Shown here piece after piece: positions 51,119-59,689 of a stretch of 64,000 bases of DNA. Source of the stretch: Phycisphaeraceae bacterium (GTDB lineage: Bacteria; Planctomycetota; Phycisphaerae; Phycisphaerales; UBA1924); assembly GCA_019636625.1 (NCBI GenBank), contig JAHBXE010000018.1, positions 1-64,000 of the forward strand. Reading direction: 5' to 3'. The stretch's first letter is position 1; every line of letters starts with the position of its first letter. The notes beneath the pieces were generated by a model. The model searched no databases. It saw only the letters and a list, made by a program, of their open reading frames with translations, and had not been told where the DNA came from. A program made the position numbers and the translations under genes.

Positions 51119-52720
51119 TCAAACAAACAGGCTGGAGGCCATCCCCAGCTTCACTCCCTCCGCCAATTCCGGCCACCGCTCAACGAACGACGCCGCCGAC
51201 ACTCGGCCCAGTTCGCATGGCTCGATTTTGTTGAGCCCGCCGCCGTAGACCCGCCCCTCGCCGCGCAACTCGTGGCCGGTGACGCGCCCGAGGAGTGCGT
51301 GCACTTCGGCGGCGCGGGCCGGGTGCTTGCGCAGCATGGCCGCGAAGCCTTTCACGGGGTAGAGCATGAGGTACAGGTTCGTGCCGATGGCCCGAGAGCG
51401 GTTGTGGATGAAGCGGAAAGGCTGCTTGTCGTCCGACCCGCGGCCCATGTAGGTGCAGAGGAACGGGCACGGTTCGCGCTGCTCCTGCTTGTACCACGGC
51501 GTGCGCTTGCCGACGAGGTACCCGTCCTTGACGCCGAGATCGTCGGCGGTCTGCAGGTACTCCCACAGCTCCGGGTGTCGCTGCTCGACCACATGCTCGG
51601 GGAGATCGCAATCGATGACACAGAGTTGGCGGTCGATGATCGGGTAGCCATCGTCGTCGCCGTCGATCACGGTCGCCTTGAGGTGACGCGGGCTGGGCAG
51701 GATCGGGCGCAGGAACTTCGCGGGAAGACCGCGACGCTTCGCATCGGCACGATCGAGGATGAAGAATTTGTTGTCGCCCGTGGCGATGCCTCGCTGGATG
51801 CGGAACATGTCGGAAAGCGTCGGGCCCGTGCCGTCGCTGACCGTGTGCCGGTCGTTCTTCGCGTGGCTGGGGAAGACCGTCCACTTGTGCGCGGCGCGCA
51901 GGCGTTCAAGCGATACGCGGTCGCTCGCGTGCGGGGTTTCGAGCGTGCCGCCGAAGGTAAACTCGGGCTCGTGTTCCCGTGGCGGCGGGGACTTCCTGAA
52001 CACCAGGACAACCGACGACACAAGGGCATCGCCGAACTGAATATCATCGGGATCGAAGCGGTGGGCGCGGATGAGCGTCACGCGATCCGTCAGAAAGCGC
52101 TTGAGCGCGGCCCCGTAGTTGACGTCCATGAACTCCGAAGGGATCAGCCAAGCGGCGTAGCCATCATCCTCCATCCATGCCGTGGCGAGAAGGAGGAAGT
52201 AGACATACAAACCCGCAAGCCCGTTGACCTCAACGCCAGTCATCTTGAACGCGAGCCGTTGCAGACGTTCCTTGTCCTCGCGGTCCATGTGGTGGTGGCG
52301 GACGTACGGAGGATTGGCCAAAATCAGGTTTGGCGCGGGCGGGCACGAGCCGTTGGCGACGACGCGAGTGAAATCGCCAAGCACAACTTCCAGCCCGGTG
52401 TCGGCCCATAGGCTGCGGGCAGCGTCGGCAAACGCGGGGTCGAGTTCGACGCCGACGGAAGACGCTAGACGTTTAGGGCCATACACCGCGAGAGCGGCGG
52501 AGAAGAAACTGCCGGAACCGATGGAAGGATCAGCAAAGCGGATTCCTCGCTTACGCGTGCCGATCAGTGAGCCGACGTAGCGCGCGATATCGACGGCAAG
52601 GGCATTGGGCGTGGCGAACTGGCCGAGCCGGTTCCGCTCGGCTGCCGACTTGGTGGCATCAATCGCTGCTTGGATCGCTTGGCGCTGCGTTTCGGTCGTG
52701 CTTTGGTGCTGCGCGATCAT
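51119..52720 (-). CDS. Type II restriction-modification N6-adenine DNA methyltransferase (XamI-type system)
   Basis: 533 residues. An N-terminal SAM-binding core shows GQFATP (33-38), DPSIGSGSFF (64-73), VELDP and the catalytic NPPY at 136-139, placing it among amino-methyltransferases of the Eco57I/gamma class. The C-terminal ~300 residues (RIQRGIATGDNKFFILDRADA, TPWYKQEQREPCPFLCTYMGR) form a TaqI-like target recognition part. The gene starts 5 nt after the XamI-like endonuclease gene, so it is translated from the same message. It should protect the host by methylating the endonuclease site, expected to be GTCGAC if specificity follows XamI. ATG 52720 is chosen for the short gap. Confidence 0.88.
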   Translation of the reverse strand: MIAQHQSTTETQRQAIQAAIDATKSAAERNRLGQFATPNALAVDIARYVGSLIGTRKRGIRFADPSIGSGSFFSAALAVYGPKRLASSVGVELDPAFADAARSLWADTGLEVVLGDFTRVVANGSCPPAPNLILANPPYVRHHHMDREDKERLQRLAFKMTGVEVNGLAGLYVYFLLLATAWMEDDGYAAWLIPSEFMDVNYGAALKRFLTDRVTLIRAHRFDPDDIQFGDALVSSVVLVFRKSPPPREHEPEFTFGGTLETPHASDRVSLERLRAAHKWTVFPSHAKNDRHTVSDGTGPTLSDMFRIQRGIATGDNKFFILDRADAKRRGLPAKFLRPILPSPRHLKATVIDGDDDGYPIIDRQLCVIDCDLPEHVVEQRHPELWEYLQTADDLGVKDGYLVGKRTPWYKQEQREPCPFLCTYMGRGSDDKQPFRFIHNRSRAIGTNLYLMLYPVKGFAAMLRKHPARAAEVHALLGRVTGHELRGEGRVYGGGLNKIEPCELGRVSAASFVERWPELAEGVKLGMASSLFV

Positions 52721-52725
52721 GCGGT

Positions 52726-53736
52726 TCACAATCCCAACTTCGCCATGTCTTCGATGCGATGCTCCCACACCCAGTCGATGCCCTCGGCGGCTTCGTAGCC
52801 CAGGTAGTCGGAGCCGAAGTAGCCGCAAAGGAACAGGATGAAGCACACTTCCTTGCCGAACGTGGCTTGGAGTTGATGGATCTTGGTCGCCTCTTCTTTG
52901 CGGCGCTTGTTCGTGTTCGCGAAATCACCCGCCGACTTGGCTTCGACGAGCACGGGCAAGCGGTTCTTCCGCGGCGTCTTAGGCTGGATCACCACGTCGA
53001 TCGGGATGTTGATCTTGACGGACTTCCCGACTGCGAGATTCATGCGGAACGAGTACGTCCCGGCTTCCATGTGCGTGAGCGGCTCCCCAGCGGGATGAGA
53101 CAGCTTCCGGTAGCCGCGCTTGTCCAACCAATCACCGAGGAGTGCGAGTTGGCGCTGCTCCTGAGCATTGCGGACGATGGGGTTGGCAACTGCACTGCAG
53201 AGGCGATCGGCGACGATTGTGGATGCGCGGTCGCGCTCGTGGTCGGTCGGGTCTTTCTTGGCATCCAGCCAGGGGAAGATGTCCCGATCGAGGAGCTTGC
53301 TCAACACCGCACAGACCTTGCCGAGATTCTCTTCGAGCAGTTCCGCCTTCATGCGGGCCGCGAGTTTGCCTTCCTCCATGCTGCCGATGAGCGACTTGCT
53401 TGCGCTGGAAAGGCCAACCAAGCGGTCCACCGCGAGCGGCGGGGCGGTACACATGCGGAGCGTGGGCAGCGCGCCGGGGTTGGCGCGGAGCGTGGTAGCG
53501 TCCAGCGCCCGCAGATCGCGTGTGGCGAGCAGCGCGGCTTTGACATGTTCAGTCGTCTTGATGCGAGTCGAGCGGAACGCCTCGGGCGCGAAGCGCATGA
53601 ACCACTGGTTGAACTGGTCAACGGACGCCGCGACATCGGCTTTCCAGAGGTGCGGCTTGTCGGCGTTGATCTTGGATAGTGCCATGCGGCGCGTTCGCTT
53701 CCTGCTCGACTTGGCTCGCCGCCTTTGCCTCATCAT
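52726..53736 (-). CDS. XamI family type II restriction endonuclease
   Basis: 336 residues from ATG 53736, or 319 from ATG 53685, where the family-typical text MALSKINADKPHLWKADVA begins. The body is mostly helical (SVDQFNQWFMRFAPEAFRSTRIKTT). A nuclease core follows: D in INIPIDVVIQPKT and LPVLVEAKSAGDF give the D-(x)17-E-x-K layout of PD-(D/E)XK enzymes, then FGKEVCFILFLCGYFGSDYLG. A promoter-like TGGACA-17 bp-TATACT ends five bases before ATG 53736, which favours that start and a leaderless message. The endonuclease is encoded before its methylase, with no controller (C) protein visible, an order that makes establishment in a naive host delicate. Confidence 0.87.
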   Translation of the reverse strand: MMRQRRRAKSSRKRTRRMALSKINADKPHLWKADVAASVDQFNQWFMRFAPEAFRSTRIKTTEHVKAALLATRDLRALDATTLRANPGALPTLRMCTAPPLAVDRLVGLSSASKSLIGSMEEGKLAARMKAELLEENLGKVCAVLSKLLDRDIFPWLDAKKDPTDHERDRASTIVADRLCSAVANPIVRNAQEQRQLALLGDWLDKRGYRKLSHPAGEPLTHMEAGTYSFRMNLAVGKSVKINIPIDVVIQPKTPRKNRLPVLVEAKSAGDFANTNKRRKEEATKIHQLQATFGKEVCFILFLCGYFGSDYLGYEAAEGIDWVWEHRIEDMAKLGL

Positions 53737-53741
53737 CGCCG

Positions 53742-53770
53742 AGTATACGGTCTATGTTTGGGTATGTCCA
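53742..53770 (-). promoter_or_regulatory. Candidate sigma-70 promoter of the restriction-modification genes
   Basis: Read on the minus strand: TGGACA, 17-bp spacer, TATACT, then five bases to the ATG at 53736. It is the best promoter match seen in the window and would yield a leaderless endonuclease message. Confidence 0.55.
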
Positions 53771-54217
53771 TCACTCCAAATGCGGCACGCTTGGTGGTCT
53801 GACGGGAGGGTATCGCAGGCAACAAGGCCACGCGACGAGCCTGCCGCCGATCCGGGGCGATCAGCGCCGCACTGGGCCTCAACGAGAAAATCTTCTGAGT
53901 CGAACTGCGAATCAGCCCCTGCGCCGGAAATGAGGGTTTGGGGGGTGGGCCTGTCGCCCGACACCCCCCGGCAAGGAGACCACCGTGACCCGAAGATGCA
54001 TATCGCTCCTTGACGAGAACGTCGACCTCCGAGTGAAGCCCCGCGAGACGGAACAGCCATCCGTCCGCGAGGCAACCCGAAAGATTCAGAACTGGATGCC
54101 CACCCGTGCGCGCGGCGGGGAATCGCCGATCGCCACGCCCTGTGCCGATGAGCACCGCTCGGAGGCCCCCACCTGTTCAATCGAGAACCCCGCGCGATTC
54201 CATCGCCCGTCACAAAA
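53771..54217. other. Gene-free stretch between restriction system and tmRNA
   Basis: About 450 nt without a supported gene. A hairpin at 53940-53969 (GGGGGGTG, 14-base loop, CACCCCCC) is followed on the + strand by AAGGAG and a GTG at 53985, but the frame that opens there runs through the antisense of tmRNA and is not credible. On the minus strand the hairpin could end the tmRNA transcript, although it is 249 nt beyond the RNA end. Confidence 0.4.
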
Positions 54218-54568
54218 TGGAGCCGGGGGGAATCGAACCCCCGTGCCGAGACAGTCAGCCAGATGCTTCTACGCGTGTGTCCGGTGGTTTGATCTCGGAC
54301 CCGGCCGCCGCCACCGGCAGCATCACCCGGATCCCAGCCCGCGGAAGTTTCTCATCGGTGCGCCCGAAGGCGTCGCGCACCGATACAGCCTGATGTCTTG
54401 TGGTCCACCGCCTATCAGGCGTCAGCGGCGGACCATGCAGCCAAAGTTAGGCCGCGAGAGCGTAATTGCGGTTAGCAATTAATGTTGTGCGTGTTTTTAT
54501 CCAGGCCAACACGCCCCTGGACGCGCCACACCTGACCTTCCCTGCCCGGTCGAAACCAGTTCGGCCCC
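54218..54568 (-). ncRNA. ssrA: Transfer-messenger RNA
   Basis: 351 nt. It rescues stalled ribosomes and tags the nascent protein for proteolysis. The 5' end GGGGCCG pairs with CGGCTCC at the 3' end (7 bp with one G-U), followed by discriminator A; CCA is not encoded. The T-arm sequence GGGGGTTCGATTCCCCC and the 5' text AACTGGTTTCGACCGGG are diagnostic. The tag frame ends GCT CTC GCG GCC TAA. If the resume codon is the GCT at the expected spacing, the tag is ANRNYALAA. A pseudoknot-rich central part with strong hairpins (CCGATGAG and CGGTGCGC regions) follows. Confidence 0.95.
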
Positions 54569-54737
54569 AAGTTGCCAAAGAACTCCGCCCCGATTCTAGT
54601 CTGCCCGGAGCGCGAACCGGCCCGAATCGTTTCGCATCTCGCCGCTTCAACGTGAAGTTCAGTTCGTCGCCCAACGGCCAGGTGCTCGGGGCCCTTCTCC
54701 CCGGTCAGAAACCTCCGCCGCCCTCCTACCGTTCCCC

Positions 54738-55574
54738 ATGAACCTCGCCGTCATCATCCCCGCCGCCGGATTCTCGACCCGCTACGCCGAGGCACTCAAG
54801 GCGGAGACAGCCACGGATCTCGCCCGGTCCAAACTCGATGAAGACCTCGGCGGTCGCCCCGTCCTTCAACGCACCGTCGAGCTCTTCGCCAATCACGACG
54901 CCGTGCAGACCATCATCGTCGCCGGGCCCAACGCCGACGCCGCCCCCGAAGCCTGGTCCGAGTTCAAGAACCGCTACGCCGACAAGCTCGGCCTCCTCGG
55001 CGTCAAGCTCTGCCAGGGTGGTCGGACCCACCGCTATGAGACCGTCTTGGCCGCCCTCGCCCTCGTGCCAGACGATGCCACCCACATCGCCGTGCACGAT
55101 GCCGCCCGGCCCTGCACACCCCCCGAACTGCTCGACCGCCTCTTCGACGCCGCGCAGAAGTACCCCGCCGTCATCCCCGGCGTGGACGTCCCGGACACCC
55201 TCAAACGAACCACCGACCGTGAAACCGACGACCGCGAGGTCGATCCCCTCGACGCCATCCTCGGCACCGCCGGCAAGCGCAACACCCGAGTCCGCGAGGT
55301 CGAAACCACCATCGACCGTGCCCGCCTCATCGCCGTCCAGACCCCCCAGGTCTTCCACGCGCCCCTCCTCCGCCGGGCGTACGCTCAGACCAACCTCCTC
55401 AGTCCCCCCCCCACCGACGATGCCCAGATCGTCGAGAGAATGGGCGAAAAGGTCACCGTGGTTCAGGGCGATCCCAGAAACCTCAAAATCACCCTCCCCT
55501 CCGATCTTTCCCTCGCCCGGGCCATTCTGGGCGTGCGAGGGCCCGAATCCAGGCCGGTCCATAAGCGGTTCTGA
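54738..55574 (+). CDS. ispD: 2-C-methyl-D-erythritol 4-phosphate cytidylyltransferase
   Basis: 278 residues. It couples MEP to CTP in the non-mevalonate isoprenoid pathway. N-terminal [18 protein letters not shown] loop ([13 protein letters not shown]), [36 protein letters not shown] and [12 protein letters not shown] cover the CTP- and MEP-binding segments. Two insertions ([17 protein letters not shown] after the P-loop, and [21 protein letters not shown] after DTLK) make it longer than the E. coli enzyme. The first replaces the usual basic residue spacing between GxGxR and K, so the exact nucleotide-binding Lys should be checked. It lies 169 nt downstream of the tmRNA 5' end on the opposite strand. 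Confidence 0.93.
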   Translation: MNLAVIIPAAGFSTRYAEALKAETATDLARSKLDEDLGGRPVLQRTVELFANHDAVQTIIVAGPNADAAPEAWSEFKNRYADKLGLLGVKLCQGGRTHRYETVLAALALVPDDATHIAVHDAARPCTPPELLDRLFDAAQKYPAVIPGVDVPDTLKRTTDRETDDREVDPLDAILGTAGKRNTRVREVETTIDRARLIAVQTPQVFHAPLLRRAYAQTNLLSPPPTDDAQIVERMGEKVTVVQGDPRNLKITLPSDLSLARAILGVRGPESRPVHKRF

Positions 55575-55645
55575 GACCCTGGCGTCAAAAAACCTCCCGG
55601 CCCCGGTGCATCCTCCACCACGCCGTGTGGTATGCTCTGAGAGTC

Positions 55646-56545
55646 ATGAACGCCCACCGCCCATTCGGCGCTCCTCCCCAGCGGAGGGGTGGAGCCTTCA
55701 CGCTCATCGAGCTCCTGGTCGTCATCGCGGTGATCGCGCTGCTGATCGGCATCCTCCTCCCCGCGCTGGCCAAGGCCCGCGAGGCCGGGCGGGCCGCCGT
55801 CTGCATGTCCAACATGCGCCAGATCGGTCTCGGCGCGATCCAGTACGCGCAGGCCAACAAGGACCGCGTCTGGCCGACGTTCAACACGACCAATAACGCC
55901 CCGCCCCCCGCTCCCTTCAACAACATCGGGGCCGCGTGGGCCCGCCTGCCGGACCCGCAGCTCAACACCATCCAGCCCGGTTACCTCTACCAATACATGC
56001 AGACCCCCGACAAGGTCGGCGAGTGCCCCAGCAACAAGCGGCGCCGAACCTCCGGCCTCGACGGCAACAACGTCTTCTTCACCGGCACCGCCCTCGACTT
56101 TGACTACACCTACCCCCCGCGGATGCAGGGCGCCCGCCTCGGCCTCGAAACCCGCTTCGCCTACATCACCAACCCGTCCCAGTTCGGCATCCACGCCTTC
56201 CCCCCTGTAACCCAGGTCAACCCCGCTCCCGGCTACCTCACCGCCCTCCCCGGCGCCCCCATCTTCATCGAAGAGCACACCCGCTGGTACAACGAGGACA
56301 CCCCCGACGGCATGTGGTCCAACTGGGACCAGATCGAGGACCGTCACGCCCGCGGCGGGCATATCGCCTACCTCCAGGGCCATGTCGCGCTCCTCAAGCC
56401 GCCGCGCGGCCCCAACTACTTCACCGAGGAACCGATGGACCTCATCTCCAACCACTTTTATGTCAAGGGTTCCGGCAACTGGATCCGCCTCGAACTCGGC
56501 ATCAACCAGCACCGCCCCTTCGGCTGGATCAACAACCCACGCTGA
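55646..56545 (+). CDS. Pseudopilin-like protein (type IV/II prepilin N-terminus)
   Basis: 299 residues. The leader ends with [21 protein letters not shown], the prepilin peptidase site (cleavage after Gly, Phe+1, Glu+5) with a long hydrophobic helix, then [38 protein letters not shown]. This is the H-X9-DG/DUF1559-like pseudopilin family expanded in planctomycetes. The C-terminal [23 protein letters not shown] resembles its conserved His-Gly-Gly end. It is probably a minor pseudopilin or surface protein. TATGCT lies nine bases before the ATG; no Shine-Dalgarno sequence. Confidence 0.85.
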   Translation: MNAHRPFGAPPQRRGGAFTLIELLVVIAVIALLIGILLPALAKAREAGRAAVCMSNMRQIGLGAIQYAQANKDRVWPTFNTTNNAPPPAPFNNIGAAWARLPDPQLNTIQPGYLYQYMQTPDKVGECPSNKRRRTSGLDGNNVFFTGTALDFDYTYPPRMQGARLGLETRFAYITNPSQFGIHAFPPVTQVNPAPGYLTALPGAPIFIEEHTRWYNEDTPDGMWSNWDQIEDRHARGGHIAYLQGHVALLKPPRGPNYFTEEPMDLISNHFYVKGSGNWIRLELGINQHRPFGWINNPR

Positions 56546-56587
56546 TCGTGGCACGGGCGAACCGCCCTCTCAATTTCCCCATTCCCT

Positions 56588-57637
56588 TCACTTCGCGCCG
56601 TCCGAACGCGCCCCGCCCGCGCGCTCATCCCCCGCCGGTCTCCACCCTGCCCCGCACTCCGGGCACCGCTCCGCCGTCATGCACCCCGTCATGTCGTACC
56701 CGCAGGCCTCGCACCGGCCCGCGAACCACCGCTTCCTCCGCTTGGACAGCGGCACCAGGAACACCACCGGCCCCAGCGCAAAGAGCCCGATCGCCCAGCA
56801 CCCCGCCAGCGTCCAGTACGTCCCTTCCTGGCAGTAGCACCCCGTCTTCCGACGCACCATCACATCCAGCGGGATCATCGCCGCGGCCTCCACCACCGTG
56901 CCCAGAAAGAGCCGCGACGAGAACCTCGCCAACGCGTCCTCCGCCCCTCGACGCTTGACGAACGACCACACCAGCGGCGTTGCCACAACCCACCCCAGCA
57001 GCACAGCGCCGCTCATCGATGCCATCGTCCACTCTTCGGCCCACACCTTCTTATCCAGCACGAACCCCACGAAACTCCCCACACCGCCGACCAACCCGGC
57101 GAACAACCCCGCCGCGGCGGCCGCCGCGATCACGACGCTCAGCCCGACCGGCAGGCCGTCCTTCCCCGCGCCCCACAACAACGCCGTCACCGAGACCCAC
57201 ACCACCAGCGGAATCGCCCACGAGGTCGGCGGCCGTGAGGGCAGTTCAAAGATCCATCGCGCCCCCGCCTGCTCGAGGACCGTCGCCAGCGGCCACATCG
57301 CCATCCACACCAGCCCCGCCACCGCCAAGCCCCCCAACGCGCTGTGCACGAGCCGCAGCCCCGGCCCGTGCAGCCCCACGCCCGGCCGCCGCATGGGGAT
57401 AAGCAGCACCGCCTGCGCCGCCGTGATCACACCGGCGTAGATCCCGTTGAGCATCAGCCAGAACGGGCTCCACAGCAGGTCCGCATGGCGGACGCTCGGC
57501 ACCGGCTCCCCGTTGAACAGCACCGTCATCACCACATGCACCGCCACCGCCTGCACCACCCAGTACGCCACCACCCACCGCCACTTGGCCCGCCACAACC
57601 CCGCGTGCCCAGCCTCTCTATCGCGCTGTTCGATCAT
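56588..57637 (-). CDS. Polytopic membrane protein with C-terminal zinc ribbon
   Basis: 349 residues. At least seven hydrophobic segments (WVVAYWVVQAVAVHVVMTVLF, LNGIYAGVITAAQAVLLIPM, ALGGLAVAGLVWMAMWPLATVL and others) precede a C-terminal rubredoxin-like zinc ribbon, CEACGYDMTGCM and CPECGAGW. Such a ribbon tail on membrane proteins is common in planctomycetes, and its role is unknown. The ATG at 57637 lies inside the last codons of the upstream aat gene (20-base overlap), indicating translational coupling. The longer open frame upstream is only a shadow of aat. Confidence 0.7.
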   Translation of the reverse strand: MIEQRDREAGHAGLWRAKWRWVVAYWVVQAVAVHVVMTVLFNGEPVPSVRHADLLWSPFWLMLNGIYAGVITAAQAVLLIPMRRPGVGLHGPGLRLVHSALGGLAVAGLVWMAMWPLATVLEQAGARWIFELPSRPPTSWAIPLVVWVSVTALLWGAGKDGLPVGLSVVIAAAAAAGLFAGLVGGVGSFVGFVLDKKVWAEEWTMASMSGAVLLGWVVATPLVWSFVKRRGAEDALARFSSRLFLGTVVEAAAMIPLDVMVRRKTGCYCQEGTYWTLAGCWAIGLFALGPVVFLVPLSKRRKRWFAGRCEACGYDMTGCMTAERCPECGAGWRPAGDERAGGARSDGAK

Positions 57638-58349
57638 CCCTGCACCCTTCAAACGGGAGCCACGCGACCTCCCGCGCCGTCGCCCGCTTGAGCCGATCAA
57701 GATACTCTGCCCGGGGGATCTCGACACACCCGAACTGCGCGATGTGCGGGTTCCAGAACTGCACATCCAGCAACTCAAAGCCCCGCCCCCGCAGGTGATC
57801 CACCAGCCGCACCAGGCACACCTTCGAGGCGTCCGTGCCTTTCCCCGGACGGTAGAACTTCGACTCCGCAAAGAACGCCGCGCCGATGTGCACGCCGTAC
57901 AACCCGCCCACCAGCTCCGGCCCGCCCGGCCCCGGGACCCACGCCTCGATCGAGTGCGCGTGCCCCGCCAGGTGCAGCGCCGTGTACGCCCCGATGATCC
58001 GCTCATCAATCCAGCTCTTCTGCTCTCCCGGCGGCGGGCGAGGCTCGCCGCACGCCCGGATCACCGCCTCAAACGCCCGATCCGTCGTCACATCGAACGC
58101 GCCCGACCTGACCCGCACCGCCAACCGCCGCGGCACATGAAATCCCTCATCCAGCGGCATCACCCCCCGCGGGTCGGGGTTGTACCACCGCACCGGCCCC
58201 CCACCGCTCTCGTTGTCCCCCATCGGGAAGTACCCCGCCCGGTACGCCCGCAGCAAGGCCTCAACCGTGTTGATGGAACGGTTCGTCACGCGAACACAAT
58301 CCTTGGCCGCTGGGCGGATGACTGATTGTCGCCATGCGCCCCAGCCCAT
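57618..58349 (-). CDS. aat: Leucyl/phenylalanyl-tRNA-protein transferase
   Basis: 243 residues. It adds Leu or Phe from tRNA to proteins with N-terminal Lys or Arg, feeding the bacterial N-degron pathway. Family text: LLRAYRAGYFPMGDN, VRWYNPDPRGVMPLDEGFHV, SWIDERIIGAYTALHLAGHAHSIEAW, LVGGLYGVHIGAAFFAESKF and DVQFWNPHIAQFGCVEIPRAEYL. ATG 58349 has GGGAG six bases ahead, better than an in-frame ATG at 58412. The next gene overlaps its 3' end. The tmRNA gene, also part of protein quality control, is 3 kb away. Confidence 0.93.
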   Translation of the reverse strand: MGWGAWRQSVIRPAAKDCVRVTNRSINTVEALLRAYRAGYFPMGDNESGGGPVRWYNPDPRGVMPLDEGFHVPRRLAVRVRSGAFDVTTDRAFEAVIRACGEPRPPPGEQKSWIDERIIGAYTALHLAGHAHSIEAWVPGPGGPELVGGLYGVHIGAAFFAESKFYRPGKGTDASKVCLVRLVDHLRGRGFELLDVQFWNPHIAQFGCVEIPRAEYLDRLKRATAREVAWLPFEGCRDDRTAR

Positions 58350-58432
58350 GTTCGGCTCCCGATCGGTCCTAAAGTCCTCGGTTGAAACCCGTGGGATGAT
58401 TTCCCGAGTCACTCTCTCGCCGGAGGTCTTTC

Positions 58433-58672
58433 ATGCTTCCCACCACCATTTGCACACTCGCCGCCAGCTTCGAGGGAGTCAATCTCATGTGGATCGTCTT
58501 CGGCGGAGTGTTCGTCACCGCCATCCTGGCCAAGTCCATCAAGTCCGTCGTCACATCCAACGCCCGCGAGCGCAGCCGTCGCGAGATCGCCGCCTACATC
58601 GCCGAAGGTTCCATGACCCCGGAGCAGGGCGAACGGCTCATGCGCGCCGGCAATGTCAAGGAGGAGGATTGA
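58433..58672 (+). CDS. Small membrane protein with SHOCT-like C-terminal helix
   Basis: 79 residues. One membrane helix (LMWIVFGGVFVTAILAKSI) is followed by a charged helical tail RERSRREIAAYIAEGSMTPEQGERLM, resembling the short SHOCT oligomerisation motif. Its neighbour shares this tail almost word for word, so the two are tandem duplicates. No enzymatic feature. GGAGG stands five bases ahead of the ATG. The stop TGA shares its A with the ATG of the next gene. Confidence 0.72.
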   Translation: MLPTTICTLAASFEGVNLMWIVFGGVFVTAILAKSIKSVVTSNARERSRREIAAYIAEGSMTPEQGERLMRAGNVKEED

Positions 58673-58965
58673 TGCACCCGTTCCACTCCGTTCTTGACCA
58701 AGCCGGCGCCTTGCTCGCTCAAGCCTCTTCTTCCATGGCGATCGAAGAAGAGCACCTCAAGGCCATCGTCATCATCGGCGGCTTCGGCATCGCCTTCGTC
58801 GCGATCATCACCAATGCCGTCCGCTCGACGGTGGCGACGCGCGCCCGCGAGCAATCCCGCCGCGAGATCGCCGCGTACGTCGCCGAGGGTTCCATCTCGC
58901 CCGACGATGCCGCCAGGCTCCTCGCCGACGGCGACAAGCCTTCCTGTCGCGGCAAGCGGGCCTGA
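58672..58965 (+). CDS. Small membrane protein, paralogue of the preceding gene
   Basis: 97 residues with a longer N-terminus, one membrane helix (AIVIIGGFGIAFVAIITNAV) and the shared tail REQSRREIAAYVAEGSISPDDAARLL, then a Cys-containing end. The start ATG overlaps the upstream stop (TGATG), giving tight coupling. The pair precedes mscL by about 275 nt. A role as regulator or partner of a membrane complex is possible; nothing in the sequence proves it. Confidence 0.7.
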   Translation: MHPFHSVLDQAGALLAQASSSMAIEEEHLKAIVIIGGFGIAFVAIITNAVRSTVATRAREQSRREIAAYVAEGSISPDDAARLLADGDKPSCRGKRA

Positions 58966-59240
58966 CCCCTCTTCAGCCCGAGCACCTTCCAAACGCGCCC
59001 GCACGATCGAAGTCGCGAGGGAGGAACTCGCCCCATTCCAGGCGGTCTCCGTCGCCTCCTTGACCGTTCTTCGCGGGCCCGGGTATCCTTGCCCCCGCCC
59101 CGCGGCCTGTCGCTCGGGGCTTTCACGGAGGAGTGCCCGTTCCGCTCGTGAACGGGCTGCCGGCAATCCGCCGGGACACGTTTGGACCAGATCGCGCCCA
59201 CCCGTTCCATCGCCCGCGCGGTCACATCGGAGTGCTCATC

Positions 59241-59654
59241 ATGGGGTTCATCAAGGAGTTCCGCGAGTTCGCCCTCAAGGGCAACATGCTCGACCTGGCT
59301 GTCGGCGTCATCATCGGCGGCGCCTTCGGCGGCATCGTGCAATCGATGATCAAGGACATCATCATGCCCATCGTGGGCATGGCCGGGAGCGTTGACTTCA
59401 GCGAGGCCAAGATCCTCCTCAAGGCCAAGGACCCCGAGAACCCCAAGTCCTCCGACATCTTCCTGAGCTACGGCAACTTCATTACCATCTTCATCAACTT
59501 CCTCATCCTCGCCTTCTGCATCTTCATCGTCGTCAAGTTCTTCAACACCGCCCGCAAGAAGTTCGAGAAGCAGCAGGCCCCGCCCCCACCCGCTGGCCCC
59601 ACCAAGGACCAGCAGCTCCTCACGGAGATCCGCGACCTCCTCGCCAAGAAGTGA
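59241..59654 (+). CDS. mscL: Large-conductance mechanosensitive channel
   Basis: 137 residues, typical size. The opening MGFIKEFREFALKGNMLDLAVGVIIGGAFGGIV is the pore-lining TM1 with its amphipathic N-terminal helix. TM2 is NFITIFINFLILAFCIFIVVKFFN, followed by a proline stretch and the C-terminal helix QQLLTEIRDLLAKK that forms the cytosolic bundle. It opens under membrane tension to release solutes on osmotic downshock. GGAG stands nine bases ahead of ATG 59241. Confidence 0.96.
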   Translation: MGFIKEFREFALKGNMLDLAVGVIIGGAFGGIVQSMIKDIIMPIVGMAGSVDFSEAKILLKAKDPENPKSSDIFLSYGNFITIFINFLILAFCIFIVVKFFNTARKKFEKQQAPPPPAGPTKDQQLLTEIRDLLAKK

Positions 59655-59689
59655 TCCACCCGCCGTCCCACCCCTCACCGGAACCACCC

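Noticed and set aside
53985..54482. A + strand frame opening at GTG with AAGGAG six bases ahead
   Set aside because: Despite the good ribosome site, most of the frame lies over the antisense of tmRNA and the product has low complexity and no recognisable domain.
57640..58009. A longer N-terminus for the zinc-ribbon membrane protein
   Set aside because: The added ~124 residues are Arg/Ser/Trp-rich and overlap aat out of frame; the ATG at 57637 starts the real protein.
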